Shown: positions 13,477 through 20,099 of the stretch, one piece after another
Layout: every line of letters begins with the position of its first letter
Position numbering within the stretch: the stretch's first letter is position 1
DNA from: a virus
Strand: one strand, 5' to 3'
IMG/VR virus record: IMGVR_UViG_3300044535_000071
Location: 1-21,365 of that record
Length of the DNA stretch: 21,365 nucleotides
Notes under the pieces: model-generated
Database searches by the model: none
Seen by the model: only the letters and a program-made list of their open reading frames with translations
What the model was told of the DNA's origin: nothing
Made by a program: the position numbers and the translations under genes

Positions 13477-13993
13477 AGAACCCAAGGTCGCCTTCGACGA
13501 GAGCGGCTTTAGCTTCAACATCGGTGGTTTAAGCAGCGGCAAGATCGCAATCATTTTCGCCGCGTTCTCGACGGTTATCGGCGGCCTGTGGGCTGGCTTT
13601 CAAGTGTACCAGCAGTTCTTGACCATGAAGGAAGTGACGGCGGCCTATGTGCCGCCAGACCTATCTGGTATCGAAGGCCGCATTTCGGTTCTGGATGAGC
13701 GCGTCACAAGCGTTGAGCGCCTGACCAAGATTAACAGCGAAGCCCTGAATTATATGACGGGCAGCATTTCCAGCAGTGTCAGCGGGACGCGCCAGACGGT
13801 CGATGCGGTGTCGAGCAGCGTCCGGAACAGCGACGCGCAGAACATGGCCATGCAGCGCGCTGTTATAGAGCAATTGCGTCAGCAAGACCAAGAGCAGCAG
13901 CGTCGCATCAAGCAGCTTGAGGCTGAAACGAAGGAACGTATCCAAAAGACGCTAGAAAATCCTCTGGCAGAAAGGAATAATGATGGAAGATAA
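13460..13993 (+). CDS. Membrane-anchored coiled-coil protein (possible inner spanin)
   Basis: The product has 177 residues. Residues 29-47 (IAIIFAAFSTVIGGLWAGF) form one membrane segment after a 28-residue acidic N-terminus. Residues 66-95 (LSGIEGRISVLDERVTSVER) and 130-170 (AVIEQLRQQDQEQQRRIKQL) are predicted coiled coil. One N-terminal membrane helix plus a long coiled coil is the Rz-type inner-spanin plan, but the length and long N-terminus also fit a structural or signalling membrane protein. AGGAG lies 7-8 bases before the ATG. It overlaps the NIDO-like gene by 17 bases and the next gene by 14, within a run leading to the endolysin. Confidence 0.55.
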   Translation: MSSTDEEPKVAFDESGFSFNIGGLSSGKIAIIFAAFSTVIGGLWAGFQVYQQFLTMKEVTAAYVPPDLSGIEGRISVLDERVTSVERLTKINSEALNYMTGSISSSVSGTRQTVDAVSSSVRNSDAQNMAMQRAVIEQLRQQDQEQQRRIKQLEAETKERIQKTLENPLAERNNDGR

Positions 13994-14483
13994 ACTAATG
14001 GACGCTCGCATCAGGGCGCTTCTCATGGCTGCTCGCACGATGGCGTTTGTTATCGTTGCTATTACCGTCGCTATGATTGCTGGCCTGTTCGTGTCGAACG
14101 AAATCATCGACAACAAGGACGTATTCGGCCTCCTTAGCTACGTCATGACTTCGGTTGTCGGCGCTGTGGCTGGCTCCTACGCCACCCTGATGGGCATGAA
14201 GGGCGAGTTGGTTCCACCACCACCAGAGGACCGCAACGACCCTGAGCCTGAGCCGCTACCACCAGCGCACGAATCACCACTTGAACTGACTGACGTTGTC
14301 TCTCATCCGGCAACATCAAATTCCGTTGTCGATCAAATTGAGCCAGAAGTGAGCGTCAACGATGACGATGATGACGACATGGAGCCTTGGGAGAAGTATC
14401 GCGGCGACCTGCGGTATGACATCAACGGAGACGGCGTGGTCGATGCGAACGATTTCCCTGATTGGCGGAGTGCTGGCAAATGA
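13980..14483 (+). CDS. Two-helix membrane protein with EF-hand tail, holin candidate
   Basis: The product has 167 residues. TM1 is about 20-38 (TMAFVIVAITVAMIAGLFV) and TM2 about 48-72 (VFGLLSYVMTSVVGAVAGSY), joined by a short charged turn. The second helix and following Lys resemble class II holins. After TM2 comes a Pro/Glu-rich linker (VPPPPEDRNDPEPEPLPP), an acidic run NDDDDDDMEPWEKY and a full calcium loop D147-I-N149-G-D151-G-V-V-D155-A-N-D158, like EF-hand or dockerin type I. The start ATGATG follows AAAGGA. The stop overlaps the endolysin start as ATGA. It would pore the inner membrane at lysis; the calcium loop is unusual for that job. Confidence 0.6.
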   Translation: MMEDKLMDARIRALLMAARTMAFVIVAITVAMIAGLFVSNEIIDNKDVFGLLSYVMTSVVGAVAGSYATLMGMKGELVPPPPEDRNDPEPEPLPPAHESPLELTDVVSHPATSNSVVDQIEPEVSVNDDDDDDMEPWEKYRGDLRYDINGDGVVDANDFPDWRSAGK

Positions 14484-15094
14484 GCTTAATGAACCTTCAA
14501 AGTAAATGTGGATGCCATCCAGATGGCGCGTTCGGGCCGGGAACATTGAAATCCGCCTGCGACCACTTTAAGCTAAACAAGAACCGCGCTGCGCACTTCT
14601 TCGCCCAGACGGCACACGAAAGCGGCAACTTCAAGGCGTTCAGCGAAAACCTGAACTACGGCGCGAAGGGCTTGCGCAGCATCTTTGGGAAGTACTTTCC
14701 GACCGATGCGCTGGCCAAGGCTTACGAGCGTCAGCCACAGAAGATCGCCAACCGCGTATATGCAAACCGCATGGGTAATGGTGACGAAGCGTCAGGCGAA
14801 GGGTGGCTGTACCGGGGTCGAGGCCCCTTACAACTCACCGGGAAGAACAACTACCGCGCATTCGGTAGGTACATTGGCCGCGAACAAGAGATTTTGGACA
14901 ATCCAGACCTTGTGGCTACCGAACTGGGCTTTGAAAGCGCCTTGTGGTTCTTTGATGCAAACAAGCTGTGGAGCATCTGCGACCAAGGTATTAACGACGC
15001 TGCAATCCTTGCGCTGACAAAGCGTATTAATGGTGGTACACACGGCCTCGAAGACCGTAAAGCTAAGACCAAGAAGTATGCTGCTTGGTTATAA
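14480..15094 (+). CDS. GH19-family endolysin (muramidase/chitinase-like)
   Basis: The product has 204 residues. Residues 6-30 (LQSKCGCHPDGAFGPGTLKS) look like half of a peptidoglycan-binding repeat. The catalytic domain has AHFFAQTAHESGNFKAFSEN with the proposed catalytic Glu47. It also has NLNYGAKGLRSIFGKYFPT, VYANRMGNGDEASGEGWLYR, then GRGPLQLTGKNNYRAFGRYI (113-132), the substrate-cleft signature of GH19 endolysins, and ITKRINGG-like LTKRINGGTHGLEDR near the end. There is no signal peptide, so release should need the holin. The start is chosen by ATGA overlap with the holin candidate; an in-frame ATG at 14462 is possible but adds only six residues. The enzyme cuts the peptidoglycan glycan strand. 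Confidence 0.85.
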   Translation: MSLMNLQSKCGCHPDGAFGPGTLKSACDHFKLNKNRAAHFFAQTAHESGNFKAFSENLNYGAKGLRSIFGKYFPTDALAKAYERQPQKIANRVYANRMGNGDEASGEGWLYRGRGPLQLTGKNNYRAFGRYIGREQEILDNPDLVATELGFESALWFFDANKLWSICDQGINDAAILALTKRINGGTHGLEDRKAKTKKYAAWL

Positions 15095-15105
15095 GGAGAA
15101 CGACG

Positions 15106-15288
15106 ATGGACTTTAAGAGCACATTGAAGAAGGAAGCTGAAAAGGCGCTTCTAAGGAAAGCCGCAGGTAAGATACTTCCTATGGACGGCGAAGCGAAACC
15201 TGCCTTTGGCTGGAAAGTTAAGCTGGCTGGTATCCTTGCCACCATCGCTACTGTAGCTGCCGCTGCTTCACAATATCTCGGGGGCTAA
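15106..15288 (+). CDS. Small C-terminal membrane protein in lysis cassette
   Basis: The product has 60 residues: a basic amphipathic N-terminal half (MDFKSTLKKEAEKALLRKAA) and one hydrophobic segment at 38-58 (LAGILATIATVAAAASQYLG). AAGGAG lies 7 bases before the ATG, 11 bases after the endolysin stop. In-frame upstream starts near 15085 lie inside the endolysin and lack a ribosome site. A second holin, an antiholin or a pinholin-like protein is the natural guess from its place and shape. I do not recognise the family. Confidence 0.6.
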   Translation: MDFKSTLKKEAEKALLRKAAGKILPMDGEAKPAFGWKVKLAGILATIATVAAAASQYLGG

Positions 15289-15330
15289 ACCCTAATAACG
15301 CTAACCTAGCCGGAAGGAGGGGGCTTACAT

Positions 15331-15897
15331 ATGTTTGGTTTTACCTCCTTCGCAGGCGCTCCCTTTGCTGATATCGGGGGTGCACTTAACAACAATGTTA
15401 ACGTAGCTGGCGTCTCAGCTACTGGGTCTGTCGGTACTGTTACATTCTCCCTTGGTATAGGGGTTACCCTTACAGGCGTTTCGGCCACCGGCTCCGTAGA
15501 TACAGTTGCCGTAACTGGTACAGCTAGCACCACCCCCACAGGCGTTTTGGCCACCGGTTTCGTAGATGTGGCTACAGTAGCGGGTGAAGCCTTCACAACG
15601 CTCACGAGTGTTTCGGCCACTGGCTCTATCGGCACTACCACCGTTAAGATCAACCAGAACGCAACACCCACAGGTGTATTCGCCACTGGATTTATTGGCA
15701 CTACTAGTTTAAAGCTTGGAGTTACGGTATATCCAACAGGAGTTTCGGCTGCTGGGATTATAACTAGCGCACTTGTCTGGGGTCAGATTAATGATAACCA
15801 AACACCTAATTGGGTACCTGTTGATGATAGCCAGACGGGAGCATGGGTGCAAGTCAATGACGGAAACACAGTAATCTGGACTCAGATACCGACGTAA
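15331..15897 (+). CDS. 22-residue-repeat phage protein
   Basis: The product has 188 residues. After a short start (MFGFTSFAGAPFADIGG) come five exact-length 22-residue units from residue 27, each opening G-V-S-A-T-G-S-(V/I)-G-T or a variant, and a sixth partial unit. From W150, three 11-residue units follow: WGQINDNQTPN, WVPVDDSQTGA, WVQVNDGNTVI, then WTQIPT. I recall GVSATGSVGTVTV repeats ending in W..IDDSQTPNW from aquatic phage genomes. The role is unknown; a beta-solenoid or beta-propeller-like virion appendage is likely. GGAGG stands about 10-11 bases before the ATG. Confidence 0.65.
   Translation: MFGFTSFAGAPFADIGGALNNNVNVAGVSATGSVGTVTFSLGIGVTLTGVSATGSVDTVAVTGTASTTPTGVLATGFVDVATVAGEAFTTLTSVSATGSIGTTTVKINQNATPTGVFATGFIGTTSLKLGVTVYPTGVSAAGIITSALVWGQINDNQTPNWVPVDDSQTGAWVQVNDGNTVIWTQIPT
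15409..15738 (+). repeat. Five 66-base coding repeats
   Basis: Units start at 15409, 15475, 15541, 15607 and 15673, each 66 bases (22 residues) with no indels. Unit starts read GVSATG, GVSATG, GVLATG, SVSATG and GVFATG. A decayed sixth unit (GVSAAG) begins at 15739. Length is strictly kept while sequence varies, which argues for a regular repeated fold. Confidence 0.75.
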
Positions 15898-15906
15898 GGA
15901 ACGAAG

Positions 15907-16818
15907 ATGCCAAGTACCTACAGCCCCCTTAAAATCCAACTCATGGCAACGGGTGAAAACAACACCTCATGGGGTGACGTCACCAACACTAACCTGGGTA
16001 CTGCACTAGAAGAAGCCATTGTCGGTTCTGCTGATGTCACCTTCTCCAGTGCCAACGTCACGCTGACGCTTAGCAATACCAACGCATCCCAGACGGCACG
16101 TAACTTACGGTTACGCTGCACAGGCACTACTGGAGGTTCAACTCGCAATCTCGTAGTCCCTTCGATTGAAAAGCCGTACATCGTCCAGAATGATTGTGCA
16201 GATGCTATTGTAGTTAAGACTGCGGCTGGTACCGGTATCACCGTACCTGCAGGTTCTACAGCTTGGGTATACAGCGATGGTGTTAATGTCGTTAGTGCTC
16301 TCTCATACACGCCGCTCCTAACCGCTGTAAACGTTGCTGCGGTTAATGGCGTAATTGGCGAGCTTACTACAGTAAACCTTACGTCTACAAACCTCAACGC
16401 TACAACTGCGGTACTTACAAACCTGACGTCTACGAACGCCACAACCACAAACTTAACTGCTACGACAGTGCTAGACGCAGGTACCATAGGTGCAGCGGCT
16501 CCCGGCTTCCGTGGTCTGCCGCAGAACAGCCAAACAGCTACCTACACGCTGGCGCTAACCGATGCAGGCAAGCACATCTCAATCACAACTGGCGGTGTTG
16601 TTATTCCAGCTAACGGTTCGGTTGCGTTTCCTGTGGGTACAGCGGTCGTCATATTCAACAATAGCAGCAGCAGCCAAACCATATCCATCACGACGGACAC
16701 TATGTATTTTGCGGGTACTGCGAACACAGGCACCCGTACACTGGCACAACGTGGCCTAGCGACATGCGTTAAAGTTGCTTCTACTGCATGGGTAATCAGC
16801 GGCACAGGTGTCAGCTAA
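15907..16818 (+). CDS. Tail fibre shaft protein 2
   Basis: The product has 303 residues. Residues 1-130 (MPSTYSPLKIQLMATGENNT ... WGDVTNTNLGTALEEAIVGS ... RNLVVPSIEKPYIVQND) form a conserved N-terminal module that I know from phage fibre proteins and which probably attaches to the tail. Residues ~145-197 are NLTSTNLNATTAVLTNLTST-type heptad-like repeats, a short coiled or beta shaft. Residues 200-303 (GFRGLPQNSQTATYTLALTD to the end) are the shaft-end module, about 80% identical to the end of shaft 1. AAGGA lies 5-6 bases before the ATG. Its stop overlaps the tip gene as TAATG. It differs from shaft 1 in its N-terminus, so the two fibres probably sit at different places. Confidence 0.75.
   Translation: MPSTYSPLKIQLMATGENNTSWGDVTNTNLGTALEEAIVGSADVTFSSANVTLTLSNTNASQTARNLRLRCTGTTGGSTRNLVVPSIEKPYIVQNDCADAIVVKTAAGTGITVPAGSTAWVYSDGVNVVSALSYTPLLTAVNVAAVNGVIGELTTVNLTSTNLNATTAVLTNLTSTNATTTNLTATTVLDAGTIGAAAPGFRGLPQNSQTATYTLALTDAGKHISITTGGVVIPANGSVAFPVGTAVVIFNNSSSSQTISITTDTMYFAGTANTGTRTLAQRGLATCVKVASTAWVISGTGVS
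16504..16815 (+). repeat. Shaft-end module, copy B
   Basis: About 104 residues from GFRGLPQNSQTATYTLALTD to the stop of shaft 2 form the partner of copy A (8622-8930). Conserved blocks are GKHISITTGGVVIPANGSVA, FP.GT..VIFNNS and RTLAQ.GLATCVKVA.T.WV. Both copies end immediately before a separate tip gene starting in the -1 frame relative to the shaft. Confidence 0.75.
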
Positions 16819-17249
16819 TGACTGGGATTATGTGCTCACTAACTGGCGGGGGTGTAGTATACGCGGGTTCCGCGACAATGACCGTTGGGTATCAGACGTT
16901 TGATTTTACATCGGATGGAACAAGGTATGTTGGTTACCGTGCGGGGTATTACCCCCTAACGGGTATGGGTGCTATGTCCAACACCGTTTTTGGTGGTACG
17001 GTTGATATAACTGACCTGTATTACACTAATTTTGATGTCTACTACAGCGGTGTTTATTCGCAGACCGTAAGGGCACTCCTACTAAATACAGACGAGAATA
17101 TACCCAACGAAGGTTGGACTAGCTTGGTAGCAAATGGGACAACATTCACACGCGCTAGCGCCAGTTACAGCGTTGGTGATTGGACTTGGGTTAACGTCCT
17201 TACCAACCCGCTAGGCACAAGCGGCACCGTTCCGATAACGTGGGGTTAG
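16818..17249 (+). CDS. Fibre tip / receptor-binding protein 2
   Basis: The product has 143 residues, starts MTGIMCSLTGGGVVYAGSAT, and continues MTVGYQTFDF, RYVGYRAGYYPLTGMGAMSN, NEGWTSLVANGTTFTRASAS and WTWVNVLTNPLGTSGTVPIT. The plan Y.GY......G..SN/SP...G..., GW.SL..NGT.F.R..A.Y, W.W....NP...SG...(I/V).W is one I remember from C-terminal receptor-contact domains in marine phage fibres, where it is often fused to the shaft. Here it is a separate gene coupled by TAATG. The in-frame ATG at 16788 lies inside shaft 2 and is less likely. Hand-counted bases 16861-17220 are 48% G+C. Confidence 0.65.
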   Translation: MTGIMCSLTGGGVVYAGSATMTVGYQTFDFTSDGTRYVGYRAGYYPLTGMGAMSNTVFGGTVDITDLYYTNFDVYYSGVYSQTVRALLLNTDENIPNEGWTSLVANGTTFTRASASYSVGDWTWVNVLTNPLGTSGTVPITWG

Positions 17250-17253
17250 GCAT

Positions 17254-17430
17254 ATGGTCTTAACAATCTTCTACCCAGCAAACGAAACTGAATGGTACGC
17301 CAAGGGCACGTTTGAAGGTGGCGTCTATTTTGAGGTACCTGCTGTGTTTAACCCTGATGGCACTTGCGATACTGCGGCTACAGATGCCGTGGTGCAGCAG
17401 TTTGCTATTGTACTGAGTATGAAAAGCTAA
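17254..17430 (+). CDS. 58-residue protein after tip gene 2
   Basis: The product reads MVLTIFYPANETEWYAKGTF, EGGVYFEVPAVFNPDGTCDT and AATDAVVQQFAIVLSMKS. The start is 4 bases after the tip stop and the stop overlaps the nozzle start as TAATG, so it fills the space exactly. No clear Shine-Dalgarno is visible (GGGGTTAGG is the best), and coupling from the tip gene is likely. It is neither basic nor membrane-spanning. A small fibre chaperone or cap is a guess from position; I do not recognise it. Confidence 0.5.
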   Translation: MVLTIFYPANETEWYAKGTFEGGVYFEVPAVFNPDGTCDTAATDAVVQQFAIVLSMKS

Positions 17431-19361
17431 TGCCATTCATCAAGCTCCAGTTTAAGCCCGGTGTGAACCGCGACCAGACCAACTACTCGAACGAGGGTGG
17501 CTGGTTTGAGTGCGACAAAATCAGGTTCCGCTCTGGCTATCCTGAGAAGCTTGGTGGCTGGCAGCGTTCTGCGCCTAGTGACTTCGTCGGCTACTGCCGT
17601 CAGATGTTGAACTGGATCACGACTTACTCCGACGACATGCTCGCTATGGGCACCAACGTCAAAGTCTACATCGAAATTGCTGGTAACTTCTACGACATCA
17701 CACCGCTACGTGATACTGACCCAGTGCTTTCTACCCCCGATACTGATAACTGCATAAACACGACTGATACTTCAACTACGATTACTGTAGACCTTGGAGC
17801 CACTGCGCATGGTGCGCAGACTGGCGACTATGTAGTTATTGCAGGCGTTACCGGTTCAGGCAGTCCATCCGCCATTGGTGGTATCCCCATTACGGAGATT
17901 AACGGCACCTATGAGGTAACCCGTGTAGACAACTTTATCTTTACCTACACAGTTAGCACGGCTGCTACATCAACTGTTTCTGCCGCAGGTGGCACTGCCA
18001 TAGACCTATCTTTCCAGATTAGCCCCGGAAACCCTATAACAGTTGGCGGCTACGGGTGGAATGTCGGTACATGGGGTCGCGGTGATTGGGGTACAGGGAC
18101 CATTACTCCTGTGTTCTTGCCTCAGCGCGACTGGTGGTTTGATAACTTCGACAACGACCTTGTGATGAATATCCGTAACGGTGAAGGCTACTGGTGGGTG
18201 CGCGGCACGCTGGAAGACCCCGGCCCCGCTTTGTCTACACCAGCTATACGCCTTGCGGATTACGCCGATGGTGAAGGGTTTGACCCTGACGCTGTTCCAG
18301 CACAGATTATGCAGTTGCTGGTATCGCAGCAAGACCGCCACTTAATTGCCTTTGGCGCAGTGCCATTTGGGTCTACAGATATTGCCGATTTTGATCCGCT
18401 GCTTATCCGCTGGGCCGACCAAGATACTCCGGGCGATTGGACACCTACACAGACCAACACCGCTGGCGACCTACGCATTTCTCGTGGTTCGCGTATCGTA
18501 CGGGCACTGCCTACTCGTCAGGAAATCTTGGTCTGGACTGACACGCACCTTTTCACCCTGCAGTTTCTCGGCACCACAGATGTGTTCGGGCTTCAGGAGT
18601 ATGCGGATAACATATCAGTTATGTCGCCTCGCGCCATGGCATCCGCTGCCAACATTACGTACTGGATGGGGCAAGACAAGTTCTATGCCTACACAGGCCG
18701 CGTCGAGACACTGCCATGCTCCTTGCGTAACCACGTGTTCAGCAACTTCAACATCAACCAAGCAGACCAAGTGGTGTGCGGTACTAACGAGCGTTGGAAC
18801 GAGATATGGTGGTTCTACCCATCCGCGCAGAGCGACTATAACGACGCCTATGTTGTCTATAACCATCTTGAGCGCATTTGGTATTACGGCACTATAGACC
18901 GAACTGCATGGCTCGACACCGCGCTGCGGAACTACCCGCAAGCTACTAACACTCCGGGCGGCACAAACGCAGGTGCCCTATACATCCATGAGTTTGGCGT
19001 TAACGACGACGCACTGCCTATGGAGAGCTATATCCAATCGTCGGACTTCGATCTCGAGGACGGCGACCAGTTCATGCTAACTCGGCGTATACTGCCCGAT
19101 ATTAACTTTAATGGTTCGGTAGCTGATAACCCAGAAGTCACACTGCAAATCCGCCCACGGAACTTTCCGGGGTCTAGCTTCTCTGGTGACGCTGCCGACA
19201 CACAACGCGTTATAGAAACGTCGGTAAACCAGTACACAGACCAGATATTTGTCCGTGCCCGTGCACGTCAGATGGCGCTTAAAATCCAGTCGGATACTCT
19301 CGGTGTTAACTGGCAGCTTGGCGCACCGCGCTTGGACGCTCGCCCAGATGGTAAACGCTAA
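17430..19361 (+). CDS. Tail nozzle / stabilisation protein (P22 gp10-like)
   Basis: The product has 643 residues from the TAATG-overlapping ATG; an in-frame start at 17364 lies inside the previous gene. MPFIKLQFKPGVNRDQTNYS, NEGGWFECDKIRFRSGYPEK and LGGWQR are the signature start of a protein found in many podoviruses, related to P22 gp10 (tail stabilisation, nozzle). Repeated blocks such as FDNDLVMNIRNGEGYWWVRG, IAFGAVPFG, RALPTRQEILVWTDTHLFTL and MSPRAMASAANITYWMGQDK suggest beta-propeller blades. Residues ~108-190 insert an FCCH-like module (GATAHGAQTGDYVVIAGV). It closes the tail tube beneath the adaptor ring. Confidence 0.75.
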   Translation: MPFIKLQFKPGVNRDQTNYSNEGGWFECDKIRFRSGYPEKLGGWQRSAPSDFVGYCRQMLNWITTYSDDMLAMGTNVKVYIEIAGNFYDITPLRDTDPVLSTPDTDNCINTTDTSTTITVDLGATAHGAQTGDYVVIAGVTGSGSPSAIGGIPITEINGTYEVTRVDNFIFTYTVSTAATSTVSAAGGTAIDLSFQISPGNPITVGGYGWNVGTWGRGDWGTGTITPVFLPQRDWWFDNFDNDLVMNIRNGEGYWWVRGTLEDPGPALSTPAIRLADYADGEGFDPDAVPAQIMQLLVSQQDRHLIAFGAVPFGSTDIADFDPLLIRWADQDTPGDWTPTQTNTAGDLRISRGSRIVRALPTRQEILVWTDTHLFTLQFLGTTDVFGLQEYADNISVMSPRAMASAANITYWMGQDKFYAYTGRVETLPCSLRNHVFSNFNINQADQVVCGTNERWNEIWWFYPSAQSDYNDAYVVYNHLERIWYYGTIDRTAWLDTALRNYPQATNTPGGTNAGALYIHEFGVNDDALPMESYIQSSDFDLEDGDQFMLTRRILPDINFNGSVADNPEVTLQIRPRNFPGSSFSGDAADTQRVIETSVNQYTDQIFVRARARQMALKIQSDTLGVNWQLGAPRLDARPDGKR

Positions 19362-20032
19362 TGGCACTTGATAAGTTCCGCGCTGCTCCTCTGCCTAACG
19401 CGCCGTCACAGTATGACCCGCAGTATATGCGGCAGGTTATCCGCGTTATAGAAAACTACTTCTCGCAGTTGGACTCGCGTACAGGCAATAACGCTGAGAC
19501 GTACACCGCTGACTATTTTTATGGGAGTGGTATCCATATAACACTTCCTTATGGGCAGTTCCAAAGCCAGACCGACCAGACTGCCGCTGCAATCGACACT
19601 GCTTACGCTGTTACTTATGATGCGTCAGACTTCCTAGATGGGGTTACGCTCAGCAGTGGTTCTCGCCTCACAGTACCAGACGCGGGTGTGTATACCGTTA
19701 ACTACAGCCTTCAATTCAAGAATACGACCAATGACGTGCAAGACATTGATATCTGGCTGCGCAAAAATGGAACCGATATCCCCGACACTAATAGCCGGTT
19801 TTCTATTGCGGCACGTAAAAGTACTGGTAACCCATCGCACTTAATTGTCACGACGCCCATCATGGTTGAGTTAGCTGCAAATGACTACATTCAAGTTATG
19901 TGGCATGTTACAAATACAGGCGTGTCTCTAGAACATTTCCCGGCGGTTACATATTCGGCAGGGGTGACACCCGCCATTCCAGCTACTCCGTCTGCAATCG
20001 TGCAGGTTGAATTTATGTCGGAGATTGCATGA
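19361..20032 (+). CDS. Jelly-roll-like appendage protein
   Basis: The product has 223 residues. Residues 1-45 (MALDKFRAAPLPNAPSQYDP, MRQVIRVIENYFSQLDSRTG) are a conserved helical anchor. The remainder is beta-rich: FQSQTDQTAAAIDTAYAVTY, SRLTVPDAGVYTVNYSLQFK, VQDIDIWLRKNGTDIPDTN and ANDYIQVMWHVTNTGVSLEH. This G.Y.vnfSlQf.n....d..iWlrkNG pattern resembles C1q/TNF-like jelly rolls used as trimeric binding knobs. It starts by TAATG overlap with the nozzle gene, so a nozzle-attached appendage is likely. The function is inferred from fold resemblance and position. Confidence 0.6.
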   Translation: MALDKFRAAPLPNAPSQYDPQYMRQVIRVIENYFSQLDSRTGNNAETYTADYFYGSGIHITLPYGQFQSQTDQTAAAIDTAYAVTYDASDFLDGVTLSSGSRLTVPDAGVYTVNYSLQFKNTTNDVQDIDIWLRKNGTDIPDTNSRFSIAARKSTGNPSHLIVTTPIMVELAANDYIQVMWHVTNTGVSLEHFPAVTYSAGVTPAIPATPSAIVQVEFMSEIA

Positions 20033-20088
20033 TGTGTAAGGGCTTTAGTTTTTATCAGATTGCCGCTATAAGCGTAGGTACAAGGTAG
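20032..20088 (+). other. Possible 18-codon ORF in short gap
   Basis: The gap 20033-20099 contains ATG TGT AAG ... TAG encoding MCKGFSFYQIAAISVGTR, whose ATG overlaps the previous stop (TGATG). It could be a tiny coupled gene, a decayed gene start, or chance. No terminator hairpin is seen here. Confidence 0.25.
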
Positions 20089-20099
20089 GATACGAGATA

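Noticed and set aside
15283-15311. GGCTA...TAGCC inverted repeat as a terminator after the lysis cassette
   Set aside because: The stem is only five pairs with a 19-base loop and there is no T-run, so it is unlikely to stop transcription.
17364-17429. N-terminal extension of the nozzle gene
   Set aside because: The extension overlaps the 58-residue gene, is Cys-rich and unlike the family. The conserved start MPFIKLQFKPG begins at the TAATG at 17430.
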